Positions 1-8,587 of a stretch of DNA of 64,000 nt are shown in pieces. Numbering within the stretch: position 1 is the stretch's first letter; the number at the start of each line of letters is the position of its first letter. The stretch lies in the NCBI GenBank assembly GCA_021738725.1, contig JAIPBE010000001.1:124001-188000 (forward strand). Direction: 5' to 3'. This DNA comes from Saprospiraceae bacterium (GTDB lineage Bacteria; Bacteroidota; Bacteroidia; Chitinophagales; Saprospiraceae). A program made the translations under genes and the position numbers. The notes beneath the pieces are model-generated. The model was not told where the DNA came from, did not search any database, and saw only the letters and a list, made by a program, of their open reading frames with translations.

Positions 1-732
1 GTCAACAATTGGTGTCTTCGTTTGGGCACCGCTCCGTATGATCGGTACATGCGAGAACCCGAGCTTCCAACCCGGTACCCGTTCCTGAATGGATGCTATC
101 AGCTGGGACGGATCGATCCCGTATTTCGTGTGGATATGAAACAGGTCGTACAGGCTGTCTGTGACAAATGGGGTGGACCGATCAACGGAGAAATGCGTTC
201 CCCCAGAACAGCGTGGATAAATGGTCAATTGCTCACCATGACCAACAATCAGACGGTTATTCTGGCAACTGGGGCACCCATAAAAGACATCCAGGATGTG
301 CACTTGCCGTTGGCGCCCTATCAAGGTCAGGCACTTCTCATTCATTCGGCAGAATTGCCGCAAGATGTCATCTTCCATCACAAGCTGAAAGTCGTGCCAT
401 ACGGCAATGAGATCTTCTGGGTGGGCACGTTCGATCGATGGGATGATCGACAGGAAGTTCCCGATGCGCAGGGGCGACAAAAATTGGAGGACGACCTGAA
501 TGCTCATTTTCATATATCATACACAGTCATCGATCATCTGTCCGGAATTCGACCTTCGAGTAGAACACGTCGACCCTTTGCAGGGCCCCTGGTAGGTTGG
601 GAGAATACCTACGTCATCAATGGCCTGGGGACCAAGGGGGCTTCTCTGGCACCGCTGGTCGTCGATCATCTGTGTCGACACCTGTTATCTGGTGAGGTCA
701 TCCCCGAGGAATTCAAACAACCAACCTTTTGA
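1..732 (+). CDS. FAD-dependent oxidoreductase, DAO family (3' part)
   Basis: The reading frame is open from the first base of the window, so the gene begins upstream and only its last 243 codons are here. The surviving part resembles the C-terminal half of D-amino-acid-oxidase-type flavoenzymes: VILATGAP is the strand leading to the FAD site, IRPSSRTRRPFAGPL matches the RP-x-D-x-x-P-hxG segment near the substrate cavity, and NGLGTKGASLAPLVVDHL matches the closing FAD-binding loop and helix. The Rossmann GxGxxG would lie outside the window. The substrate cannot be deduced. A TTG inside the frame at 22 is not the true start. Confidence 0.85.
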   Translation, partial: VNNWCLRLGTAPYDRYMREPELPTRYPFLNGCYQLGRIDPVFRVDMKQVVQAVCDKWGGPINGEMRSPRTAWINGQLLTMTNNQTVILATGAPIKDIQDVHLPLAPYQGQALLIHSAELPQDVIFHHKLKVVPYGNEIFWVGTFDRWDDRQEVPDAQGRQKLEDDLNAHFHISYTVIDHLSGIRPSSRTRRPFAGPLVGWENTYVINGLGTKGASLAPLVVDHLCRHLLSGEVIPEEFKQPTF

Positions 733-838
733 TATCATCCGTTAGACGATTCAGAACGGGTGTTGGTCGAACGGCTTCATGATCTGGAACTTCTGCAACC
801 ATATCTTTATTTATTAAGTAGTCAAACCCCTCACTGAT

Positions 839-1450
839 ATGTCGATATCCTCTCCAGAAGAACATGCTGAAACCATCATCCGAAATCATGTCGTGATGTC
901 AATGGGCGCCGGGATCATACCGATCATGCTGGTCGATATTGTTGCTGTTACAGCCCTTCAGGTAGATATGGTCCGCCAACTTTGCAAGGTGTATGATGTC
1001 GACTTCGAGGAGACCCGGGGTAAAGCCCTGATCACATCGATCACCGCCTCTACCATCGCCCGTGCAGGTGCTCGAAGCCTGGTCAAAGCCCTTCCCGGAA
1101 TCGGATGGATGATCGGTGGCGTCGCTGTTTCACTGTTCGCAGGGGCAAGTACGTACGGGTTGGGGAAAGCGTTCCAAAAACATCTGGCAGCAGGAGGCAA
1201 CCTGTTCAATATTGATACATCCGCCTTGAAACAATCCTATCGGGACCTCTTTGAAAAGGGAAAGGAAATTGTTGTGGATTGGAAGCAAAAAGAGGAGCAT
1301 GACAGCGACGGTGGTTCAGCTGATCCGGTACCGCCATCCGATCTGTCAGACAGACTGCGGGAACTGGCCTCCTGGAAGGAACAGGGCATCCTGACTGATG
1401 ATGAGTTCCAGCGGTTGAAAAAGGCATTACTCGAACAATTACCCGTTTAA
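839..1450 (+). CDS. DUF697-like membrane protein with C-terminal SHOCT domain
   Basis: This 203-residue protein has two parts. Residues about 10-110 are rich in Gly, Ala and hydrophobics (MSMGAGIIPIMLVDIVAV and LPGIGWMIGGVAVSLFAGAS) and resemble DUF697, a family of small membrane-associated proteins. After a polar linker, residues about 167-203 (LRELASWKEQGILTDDEFQ) form a SHOCT motif, a short helical oligomerisation domain common at C termini. A near-consensus -7 element, TATCTTTA, lies at 802-809. The last 12 bases overlap the end of the convergent tsaD gene. The cellular role is unknown; the domain calls are from pattern recognition only. Confidence 0.75.
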   Translation: MSISSPEEHAETIIRNHVVMSMGAGIIPIMLVDIVAVTALQVDMVRQLCKVYDVDFEETRGKALITSITASTIARAGARSLVKALPGIGWMIGGVAVSLFAGASTYGLGKAFQKHLAAGGNLFNIDTSALKQSYRDLFEKGKEIVVDWKQKEEHDSDGGSADPVPPSDLSDRLRELASWKEQGILTDDEFQRLKKALLEQLPV

Positions 1451-2446
1451 CGGAATACGCGCTTCCGGCTTCACCGTCAATGGGGCAAATTGTCCTTTTT
1501 TGTACTTGAAATAGCCGGTTACCCCGATCATGGCGGCGTTATCAGTACTGTAGTCCATCGGCGGCACAAATGTTTTCCAACCTTTTGCCAAACCCACCTC
1601 TTTCAGTCGTTGACGTAACTGTGAGTTGGCTGATACACCTCCTGCGATGGCTACGGTCCGGATACCTGTATCACGTGCCGCTAGCACGAGTTTGTCCAGC
1701 AAGATCTCTATGATGTGATACTGTATGGAGGCACAGAGGTCCGGCAGATTCTTTTGAATGAATGCAGGGTCCCGCTCTACTTGCGCCTGAAGAAAATACC
1801 GGATCGAGGTTTTGATCCCGGAAAAACTGAACTGATAATTCGGCAACTGTGGATGCGGAAAATCGAAAACTGGTTTGCCCGATTTGGCATGTTGATCGAT
1901 GAGAGGTCCTGCCGGATAGCCCAGTCCCATCATTTTTCCTGCCTTGTCAAATGCTTCACCAGCCGCATCATCTGTTGTGCTGCCCAAAACTTCCAGTTCA
2001 AGATGATCCCGGACCAGCAGGATCTGGGTGTGTCCGCCAGAAACCAACAAACAGAGAAATGGGAAGTCAGGAGTGGGGTCTTCGGCAAAATGGGCCAGGA
2101 CATGGGCATGCAGGTGGTGAACCTCAATCAATGGAATGCCATAACTGAGCGCAAGGCCTTTGGCAAATGACACCCCAACCATCAGGGAACCCATCAGTCC
2201 GGGCCCTTTGGTGAAGGCAATGGCAGAAAGTTGATCAGGTGATACGCCAGATTGTTTTAAGGCGGCATCTACCACAGGAACAATGTTCGCTTGATGGGCG
2301 CGAGAAGCCAGTTCAGGTACCACACCCCCATATTGGGCATGGATCTTCTGATCGGCGAGAATGTTACTTCTGACCTGTCCATCGACGATCACAGCGGCGG
2401 CTGTATCATCACAGGATGACTCAATGGCGAGAATGACAATGGACAT
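1439..2446 (-). CDS. tsaD: tRNA N6-adenosine threonylcarbamoyltransferase TsaD
   Basis: TsaD transfers the threonylcarbamoyl group from TC-AMP to A37 of ANN-decoding tRNAs, with TsaB and TsaE, in the cytoplasm. At 335 residues it has the normal length. The ASKHA-fold signatures are visible: the metal ligands H111 and H115 in VHHLHAH, SGGHTQIL in the nucleotide site, and AGGVSANSQLR near the C terminus. The start is well supported because an exact TACCTTTG element ends only four bases upstream, which implies an almost leaderless mRNA. In many Bacteroidota tsaD sits beside tamB; here tamB is about 57 kb away in the window. Confidence 0.97.
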   Translation of the reverse strand: MSIVILAIESSCDDTAAAVIVDGQVRSNILADQKIHAQYGGVVPELASRAHQANIVPVVDAALKQSGVSPDQLSAIAFTKGPGLMGSLMVGVSFAKGLALSYGIPLIEVHHLHAHVLAHFAEDPTPDFPFLCLLVSGGHTQILLVRDHLELEVLGSTTDDAAGEAFDKAGKMMGLGYPAGPLIDQHAKSGKPVFDFPHPQLPNYQFSFSGIKTSIRYFLQAQVERDPAFIQKNLPDLCASIQYHIIEILLDKLVLAARDTGIRTVAIAGGVSANSQLRQRLKEVGLAKGWKTFVPPMDYSTDNAAMIGVTGYFKYKKGQFAPLTVKPEARIPLNG

Positions 2447-2450
2447 GTGA

Positions 2451-2458
2451 CAAAGGTA
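2451..2458 (-). promoter_or_regulatory. -7 promoter element of tsaD (TACCTTTG)
   Basis: Exact match to the Bacteroidota TAnnTTTG consensus on the minus strand, four bases before the tsaD ATG. Transcription should begin at or within a few bases of the start codon. No clear TTTG -33 box is seen at the usual distance. Confidence 0.6.
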
Positions 2459-2584
2459 CCCTCATCTCATGATTTAATCCGATTTGACACGTTGCCGACT
2501 CGAAATGTCAGAGGAATCTAAAAAAGGTGAAATTCAATTCATTGGAAATTGTCTATAATTGTGGATCGAAATACCCCCGGATTT

Positions 2585-3166
2585 ATGCGTCTGATCATCA
2601 ACATCCTTCTCGTCCTTGGTATCCTGCTGGGGATCTATTTGTTGTACACCTCCATTCAGGAGCCGATCGCCTTCAATGCTGAGAAGGCCAAGCGGGAAAC
2701 AGCCGTCATTGAAAAATTGTCGAAGATCCGACAGGCACAGGAAATGTACCGGTCCATCACCGGTCATTATGCCAAGAATTTTGATACACTGTCATATGTA
2801 CTGAAGACGGGCAACTTCATGATCATTCAGGCTTTCGGTGATCCGGATGATCCGACCAATACAGAAAAGATTCGTAGAGATACGTTGTTCAAATCAGCAA
2901 AGGATTCGATCAATCTGCTGGGTTGGAATGTAGATTCCCTCCAATATGTTCCATATGGCCAGGGCAAGATTTTCAATATGCAGGCCGACACCCTGACCTA
3001 TCAGAGCACCATGGTCGATGTAGTTGAGGTCGGTGTTGCTCGAAAGGTGTTTATGGGTAAATTCGGAGACAAGCGTTTTGCAAAATATGATGACTCCTGG
3101 GATCCCGAGGCGCTCTTGAAATTCGGTAACATGTACGCACCGAATACGTCCGGCAACTGGGAGTGA
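2585..3166 (+). CDS. Hypothetical membrane-anchored protein
   Basis: A 193-residue protein starting MRLIINILLVLGILLGIYLL, an N-terminal transmembrane segment. It is followed by a helix rich in charged residues (EKAKRETAVIEKLSKIRQAQEMY) and a polar domain that would lie in the periplasm. The helix-then-globular layout recalls pseudopilin-like or anchored accessory proteins, but no family is recognised. An upstream TTG at 2549 is in frame; the ATG at 2585 is preferred because the membrane segment follows immediately. It is the first gene of a tight run with DUF3822 (13-base gap), rsmD and a secreted protein. Confidence 0.75.
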   Translation: MRLIINILLVLGILLGIYLLYTSIQEPIAFNAEKAKRETAVIEKLSKIRQAQEMYRSITGHYAKNFDTLSYVLKTGNFMIIQAFGDPDDPTNTEKIRRDTLFKSAKDSINLLGWNVDSLQYVPYGQGKIFNMQADTLTYQSTMVDVVEVGVARKVFMGKFGDKRFAKYDDSWDPEALLKFGNMYAPNTSGNWE

Positions 3167-3179
3167 TCCACTCGTTGTC

Positions 3180-3905
3180 ATGTCCGTAATTCTACAGTAT
3201 CCCTTTGGCAGATGCACTTCTGAGGCGTTTCAGGATGAACCAATCTGGTCTGTCGTGACAACCCTCTCGGATGATATGCAGAGTGATTCCAATTTGCGAC
3301 TGGCCCTGCATTCCCGACATTTCACGCTGATCCCGTCCGATTATTATGATGCTTCTGCGGGTCGTTCCTATCTGACCCAGTTGGGGATGAACGCAGACAC
3401 AGATTTTGCGGTTAACGCCATTCCTGAATGGAAGGCCCACTTGCTGTTCAGTCTGGAAGGCTTCCCCAGACAGGCCGAACGGCCACAGCATATCTGGTCG
3501 ATCTGGCGCGGACTGCTCTTTGCGGCACATCAGTTGGGACAATTGGATCCAGAGCCATCGCTATTCATGCATGTCACACCGGGGCAGATCTATTTAGTCG
3601 CTTTTGAAGGTGATCAGTTGCAATTCTTCAACACATTCCCTGTTCGGGATATTCACGACCACCTGTACTTCCTGCTTCATGGATTGGAGCAATGGGGCAA
3701 ATCGCCTGTTCATACACCTGTTCATATCAGTGGCCATCTGACCGAGGATTCGCCGCTGTACAAGTTGCTGGAGGGGTATGTCGGAGAACTTTCGATCATC
3801 CAGAAGGATATTTATGCAAATTCCTCTAGCGCAGATTCCTATTTCAGTCCCCAATTTTTCGATTTATGTAGTTTTGTGGCGTGCGTATCATCAGTGGAGA
3901 ATTAA
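3180..3905 (+). CDS. DUF3822 family protein
   Basis: A 241-residue cytoplasmic protein of the Bacteroidota-specific DUF3822 family, which is thought to have an actin-like (ASKHA) fold; the call rests on sequence feel (LFMHVTPGQIYLVAFEGDQLQFFNTF, PVHISGHLTEDSPLYKLL) and on the characteristic position directly before rsmD. Its last 25 bases overlap the rsmD start, suggesting translational coupling. The molecular function is not known. Confidence 0.8.
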   Translation: MSVILQYPFGRCTSEAFQDEPIWSVVTTLSDDMQSDSNLRLALHSRHFTLIPSDYYDASAGRSYLTQLGMNADTDFAVNAIPEWKAHLLFSLEGFPRQAERPQHIWSIWRGLLFAAHQLGQLDPEPSLFMHVTPGQIYLVAFEGDQLQFFNTFPVRDIHDHLYFLLHGLEQWGKSPVHTPVHISGHLTEDSPLYKLLEGYVGELSIIQKDIYANSSSADSYFSPQFFDLCSFVACVSSVEN

Positions 3906-4417
3906 AGGGTAGACGGATCAAGCCGCCGGCCAATAAATGGCCGACCCGTCCGACGACGGATTTTGCCAAAGAAGCACTGTACAATATCCTCCAGCACCGG
4001 ATCGATTTCGAAGACCTGAAAATGCTGGACCTCTTTGGGGGCACAGGAAATCACAGCCTGGAATGTATCTCTCGCGGTTGTACTGATGTGACCTATGTCG
4101 ATCTTCACAAACCATGCTGCCGATTTGTGGAGGAAACGACTGTAGATTGGAAGATCGATCATGCCATTACCATCCGCAACATGGATGTGTTCGCTTTTCT
4201 TTCCATGCCTGCGACAGAATATGACTACATTTTTGCCGGTCCGCCCTATGCTTTAGCTCAGATCGATCAAATTCCAGACATCATCCTCAATCGTGGTTTC
4301 CTGGCAGAAGATGGATTCCTCGTTCTGGAGCACGATCCGTCTCATGATTTCACCGCACATCCCCGACTTGCAGAGATGAGGAAATACGGGCAAACACACT
4401 TCAGTTTTTTCGAATGA
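3881..4417 (+). CDS. rsmD: 16S rRNA (guanine966-N2)-methyltransferase RsmD-like
   Basis: RsmD methylates N2 of G966 in 16S rRNA during small-subunit assembly. The N terminus MRIISGELKGRRIKPP and the following RPTTDFAKEALYNIL are classic for the family, and LDLFGGTGNHSLECISRG at residues 49-66 is the SAM-binding motif I. At 178 residues the length is normal. The start is a GTG at 3881. The catalytic motif, normally (D/N)PP(Y/F), reads GPPY: residue 120 is Gly (codon GGT at 4238-4240), one base away from Asp. That could cripple catalysis or be a sequencing error. Confidence 0.92.
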   Translation: MRIISGELKGRRIKPPANKWPTRPTTDFAKEALYNILQHRIDFEDLKMLDLFGGTGNHSLECISRGCTDVTYVDLHKPCCRFVEETTVDWKIDHAITIRNMDVFAFLSMPATEYDYIFAGPPYALAQIDQIPDIILNRGFLAEDGFLVLEHDPSHDFTAHPRLAEMRKYGQTHFSFFE

Positions 4418-4869
4418 AGATTTTCCTTTCGATCGTCATGTTCTGGCTGGCTTCAATGGTCGTTCCATTAGCAGGTCAAACCTCACTTCCTGGAATTGAA
4501 GGCTCGTGGGAAGGGATTCTCACCCAGGAAGAAGGGGGGTATCAACCAGAATATCGGATGCGCCTGGAACTGAAGGTCAGAGGGGATCAGATTAGTGGTA
4601 TTGCAGAAGTGGAACACGGTCAGGATGTGTACATCAAAACTGAGGTCAAAGGATCTATCTACAGCGGATTTTTCCTGACGTTACAGGATGGCCTTGTCAT
4701 CAATCAAAAAGAGCTTGTCGATCAGGAGTACTGTGTAAAAACTTATCAACTGGTGCTGCGGAAGGAAAAAGGTCAGCACTACCTGAAAGGCAAATGGCAG
4801 GGCACGGCGCAGGTGAATCCGTGTATACCGGGAAAGGTTCTTTTGAAAAGGAAGTCTCCCAGAGCATAG
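4414..4869 (+). CDS. Secreted protein of unknown function, lipocalin-like size
   Basis: A 151-residue protein whose ATG overlaps the rsmD stop in an ATGA. The N terminus MKIFLSIVMFWLASMVVPLAG is a signal peptide, cleaved probably near GQ-TS. The mature part begins with GSWEGILTQEEGGYQPEYRMRL and contains alternating polar and hydrophobic strands ending in YLKGKWQGTAQ, a pattern seen in small periplasmic beta-barrels. One Cys pair (CVKTYQ and PCIPG) could form a disulfide. No family is recognised with certainty. Confidence 0.75.
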   Translation: MKIFLSIVMFWLASMVVPLAGQTSLPGIEGSWEGILTQEEGGYQPEYRMRLELKVRGDQISGIAEVEHGQDVYIKTEVKGSIYSGFFLTLQDGLVINQKELVDQEYCVKTYQLVLRKEKGQHYLKGKWQGTAQVNPCIPGKVLLKRKSPRA

Positions 4870-4889
4870 TCGGTCCGAATAAGGAAACG

Positions 4890-4897
4890 TATTTTTG
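4890..4897 (+). promoter_or_regulatory. -7 promoter element of argS (TATTTTTG)
   Basis: Exact TAnnTTTG match 26 bases before the argS ATG, placing the transcript start about 20 bases upstream of the gene. No convincing -33 box was seen. Confidence 0.5.
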
Positions 4898-4923
4898 CCG
4901 TTTCATCGACGAACAGGCCCCTC

Positions 4924-6786
4924 ATGCATCCCATATATCAGCTTCGGCAGGCGATCATTCCCCTAGTACAAGATCAGTTTGGCCATGTCTTTACAGAGGA
5001 GGACATCCCTTTGACCCCGACCCGGAAGGAATTTACAGGCGATTATACCCTGGTCACCTTTCCATTGACGCGAGCAGCTAAGATGTCTCCCGATCAGATT
5101 GCTGTTGTATTGGGCGATGCACTGGTCGCCGAGGCGGGCAATGTCGTGGCCGGGTATAATGTGATCAAGGGTTTCCTCAACATCGAGATCCAGACCGCCA
5201 TGTGGCTGTCCTATCTGGAGGCTCAATCCAGGGAGACATTGCCTGCTTTCCCACGTTTGGATGAGCGTGTCCTGGTCGAATATGCTTCCCCCAATACCAA
5301 CAAGCCGTTGCACCTCGGGCATATCCGGAATATCCTGTTGGGCTGGTCAATGAGCCAGATCCTGGATCGGGTCGGTTATGATGTGACCAAGGTGCAAGTA
5401 GTGAATGACAGAGGCATTGCGATCTGTAAGAGTATGTTGGCCTGGCAGAAATTTGGCAAGGGGATCACCCCTGCATCCGGTGGGATCAAGGGCGATCATC
5501 TCGTCGGAGACTTTTATGTCCGTTTTGAGGAGGCATTCAAGGAAGAGTATGCCGCCTGGCAAACGACAAAAACTGCGGAAAACATGTGGCGGTCCGTTCA
5601 GGAAAGCGCTGATCCAGAGAAGAAACCTGTCTCCAGGGACGGCTTTTTCAAGAATTATAAAAACACCTATTTCAATGAGGCTTCTGAGTTGGGTGCAGAA
5701 GCCAGGGAAATGCTGCTAAAGTGGGAAGGAAATGATCCGGAAGTTCGCACTTTGTGGACCACGATGAATGAATGGGTCTATGCCGGTTTTCAGGAAACCT
5801 ATGATGCCCTGGGCGTGACTTTCGATAAGTCGTACTACGAATCTCAAACCTATCTCCTCGGTCGGGCTATTGTGGATAAGGGTTTGGCAATGAAGGCATT
5901 CTATCGTGAAGATGATGGCTCCGTCTGGATCGATCTGACCGATGTCGGACTGGATAAAAAAATCCTCTTGCGCAGCGATGGCACCTCTGTTTATATGACC
6001 CAGGATCTGGGTACCGCGCAGGATCGGTATAGCGATTTCAAAGCGAGTCGCATGGTGTATGTCGTGGCGGACGAACAGAACTATCATTTTCAGGTTCTCT
6101 TTGCCATCCTCAAGAAACTGAAGGCGGCTTATGCCGATGGATTGGTTCATCTGTCTTATGGCATGGTCGAACTGCCCACTGGCCGAATGAAATCCAGGGA
6201 AGGGACAGTTGTGGATGCGGACGACTTGATCGCCGAGGTGATCCGGGAGGCTCGGGAGGGGGCTGAAGAGCGCGGTGAATCAGAAGAAATCCCGGCCGAA
6301 GAACGGAACGAGATCTATCGCAAAGTGGGCATAGCCGCACTGAAATATCACATGATCAAAGTGAATCCCAAACGCCGGATGATCTTTGACCCGAAGGAAT
6401 CTGTTGACCTTCAGGGACATACAGGGCCATACATTCAGAATGCTTATGTGCGGATCCAATCCATATTTCGAAAGGCTGGTCACCCTCAGCCCAATGCTAC
6501 CTTGTCCGGTTACCCACTACAGGCAGGGGAGAAGGAGCTTTTATTATTGCTCAGCGAATATCCGGTACATATCCAGTCGGCGGCAGATCAATATGATCCT
6601 TCACATGTAGCGAATTACGCCTATGCAGTGGCAAAAGCATATCACAAATTCTATCACGAATATCCTGTGCTCCGTGCTGAATCTGATTTGGCGAAAGAGG
6701 TGCGTTTGCATCTTTCTCTGGTCACAGGAAGAATATTAAAGGATGCGATGGAGTTGTTGGGGATGGAGATGCCGGACAGGATGTGA
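4924..6786 (+). CDS. argS: Arginyl-tRNA synthetase
   Basis: Class I synthetase that charges tRNA-Arg. The N-terminal Add-1 domain covers about residues 1-110. The HIGH motif is HLGH at 130-133, in EYASPNTNKPLHLGHIRN. The KMSKS equivalent is in GRMKSREGTVVDADDL, as usual for bacterial ArgRS, and the C-terminal DALR anticodon domain follows QGHTGPYIQNAYVRIQSI. Length is 620 residues, slightly longer than many. The 3' end overlaps upstream codons of glnS; the two synthetase genes appear co-transcribed, with an extra promoter between. Confidence 0.98.
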   Translation: MHPIYQLRQAIIPLVQDQFGHVFTEEDIPLTPTRKEFTGDYTLVTFPLTRAAKMSPDQIAVVLGDALVAEAGNVVAGYNVIKGFLNIEIQTAMWLSYLEAQSRETLPAFPRLDERVLVEYASPNTNKPLHLGHIRNILLGWSMSQILDRVGYDVTKVQVVNDRGIAICKSMLAWQKFGKGITPASGGIKGDHLVGDFYVRFEEAFKEEYAAWQTTKTAENMWRSVQESADPEKKPVSRDGFFKNYKNTYFNEASELGAEAREMLLKWEGNDPEVRTLWTTMNEWVYAGFQETYDALGVTFDKSYYESQTYLLGRAIVDKGLAMKAFYREDDGSVWIDLTDVGLDKKILLRSDGTSVYMTQDLGTAQDRYSDFKASRMVYVVADEQNYHFQVLFAILKKLKAAYADGLVHLSYGMVELPTGRMKSREGTVVDADDLIAEVIREAREGAEERGESEEIPAEERNEIYRKVGIAALKYHMIKVNPKRRMIFDPKESVDLQGHTGPYIQNAYVRIQSIFRKAGHPQPNATLSGYPLQAGEKELLLLLSEYPVHIQSAADQYDPSHVANYAYAVAKAYHKFYHEYPVLRAESDLAKEVRLHLSLVTGRILKDAMELLGMEMPDRM

Positions 6787-6828
6787 TCCCGTCTGATCGT
6801 TTTCCCAGCATGCTCGCTGAATCTCCGT

Positions 6829-6836
6829 TATTTTTG
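6829..6836 (+). promoter_or_regulatory. -7 promoter element of glnS (TATTTTTG)
   Basis: Exact TAnnTTTG match lying within the longest possible glnS frame. A transcript starting near 6842 could not encode the residues before the ATG pair at 6852/6855, so this element helps to fix the start. Confidence 0.5.
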
Positions 6837-6854
6837 CATTTCAAAACCACCATG

Positions 6855-8531
6855 ATGTCCGAGGCTCACGATAAGGAATCCAATAACTTTCTTGAATCAA
6901 TTGTAGAAGAAGACCTCGCTGCCGGAAGACATGATGGCCGTTTGCTGACCCGTTTTCCACCAGAACCCAATGGGTATCTCCATATCGGGCATGCCACAGC
7001 GATCTGCCTCAATTTTGGCCTGGGCATCAAGTATGGCGGCAAGACCAACCTGCGTTTTGATGACACGAACCCATCTACAGAGGAGACAGAATATGTCGAT
7101 AGTATTCTGGAGGACGTTCACTGGCTCGGCTTTAAGCCGGCAAACGTGTTCTATGCTTCAGATTATTTCCCGCAACTCTACAAATTTGCGGTTGATCTGA
7201 TCAAGAAGGGTTTTGCCTATGTGGATGATAGTAGTTCGGAGGAGATCGCCCGAATGAAGGGAACGCCTACTCAACCAGGCGTGAACAGCCCGAGTCGGGA
7301 TAGAAGTATCGAGGAAAATCTGGAGCTTTTTGAAAAGATGAAAAACGGGGACTTCCCGGAAGGCAGTCATGTGTTGCGGGCTAAAGTGGATATGAGTTCG
7401 CCCAATATGATCATGCGTGATCCCCTTTTGTACCGGATCAAGTTTGCACATCATCATCGTACCGGCAACGACTGGTGTATCTATCCTATGTATGATATGG
7501 CGCATGGTCAGAGTGACAGTATCGAAAAGATCACGCATTCCATCTGTACGCTGGAATTTGTGCCTCATCGGGAACTGTATGATTGGTTGATCGACAAATT
7601 GGAGATCTATCCATCCAAACAGTATGAGTTTGCTCGACGGAATCTGAGTTATACGGTGGTTTCCAAACGGCAGCTATTACGGCTGGTCCAGGAGGGTCAT
7701 GTTCGGGGGTGGGATGATCCTCGAATGCCGACCATATCAGCCATGCGTCGCAGGGGATACACGGCACTGGCTATTCGTGAGTGGGCCCGGCGTGTCGGCA
7801 TCGCCAAACGAGAGAACCTGGTAGACCTCGGACTCTTGGAGTTTTGTGTCCGCGAAGACCTCAACCGGCTGGCCACCCGAGTCATGGCGGTCCTGAATCC
7901 GTTAAAGGTGACCATCACAAATTTTCCAGAGGATAAGACCGAATGGCTGGAAACTGAAAACAATCCCGGCGATCCAGAGGCCGGCAATCGTTCATTGCCG
8001 TTCACACGGACATTGTGGATCGAGCAGGATGACTTTATGGAGGTGCCACCACCTAAATATTTCCGTCTGTCGCCCGGTGGACTGGCACGTCTGAAAAGTG
8101 CCTACATCATCCAATGTGATGAGGTCATCAAAGGGGATGGCGGAGAGGTGGTCGAGTTGAAGTGCACCTACTTCCCGGAATCAAAAAGTGGGGAGGATAC
8201 CAGTGGTCTGAAGCCAAAGTCAACCATTCATTGGGTATCGGCAGAAAGAGCCATCCCGGCGGAGGTGCGACTGTACGATCGACTGTTTACGGTAGAGAAT
8301 CCCGGAGCGGATGAACGTGATCTTCTCGATCTGATCGATCCGGAGTCACTGACCATTGTGACCAATGCCTGGGTCGAACCGGCTTTGGCGGAGACAAAAC
8401 CGGGACATCAGTATCAATTCATGCGTCTGGGCTATTTTGCAACAGACCTGGATAGCACGCCGGAACATTTGGTGTTCAACCGGACAGTGACCTTGAAGGA
8501 TACCTGGAAGAAAGTCGCTTCCAGGAGTTAG
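6855..8531 (+). CDS. glnS: Glutaminyl-tRNA synthetase
   Basis: Class I synthetase that charges tRNA-Gln directly. From the ATG at 6855 it has 558 residues. TRFPPEPNGYLHIGHATAI contains the HIGH motif at residues 43-46, LRFDDTNP is the canonical GlnRS/GluRS segment, and VVSKRQLL carries the KMSKS-like loop. The WDDPRMPTISAMRRRGYT segment is GlnRS-type, and the C-terminal beta-barrel anticodon domain is complete. A GTG at 6783 is in frame but lies upstream of the likely transcript start. Presence of GlnRS suggests that the Gat amidotransferase route is not needed for Gln-tRNA. Confidence 0.97.
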   Translation: MSEAHDKESNNFLESIVEEDLAAGRHDGRLLTRFPPEPNGYLHIGHATAICLNFGLGIKYGGKTNLRFDDTNPSTEETEYVDSILEDVHWLGFKPANVFYASDYFPQLYKFAVDLIKKGFAYVDDSSSEEIARMKGTPTQPGVNSPSRDRSIEENLELFEKMKNGDFPEGSHVLRAKVDMSSPNMIMRDPLLYRIKFAHHHRTGNDWCIYPMYDMAHGQSDSIEKITHSICTLEFVPHRELYDWLIDKLEIYPSKQYEFARRNLSYTVVSKRQLLRLVQEGHVRGWDDPRMPTISAMRRRGYTALAIREWARRVGIAKRENLVDLGLLEFCVREDLNRLATRVMAVLNPLKVTITNFPEDKTEWLETENNPGDPEAGNRSLPFTRTLWIEQDDFMEVPPPKYFRLSPGGLARLKSAYIIQCDEVIKGDGGEVVELKCTYFPESKSGEDTSGLKPKSTIHWVSAERAIPAEVRLYDRLFTVENPGADERDLLDLIDPESLTIVTNAWVEPALAETKPGHQYQFMRLGYFATDLDSTPEHLVFNRTVTLKDTWKKVASRS

Positions 8532-8573
8532 ATTCATCCGTATTCCGAAGACAGGGAATGCGGTCTCATTTGG

Positions 8574-8581
8574 TATATTTG
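8574..8581 (+). promoter_or_regulatory. -7 promoter element of pyrR (TATATTTG)
   Basis: Exact TAnnTTTG match ending six bases before the pyrR ATG at 8588. The mRNA should start at about the start codon, leaving no room for a leader attenuator. Confidence 0.6.
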
Positions 8582-8587
8582 CACCAC

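Noticed and set aside
1715-2170. 151-codon plus-strand frame opposite tsaD
   Set aside because: Antisense to tsaD, which has all its motifs.
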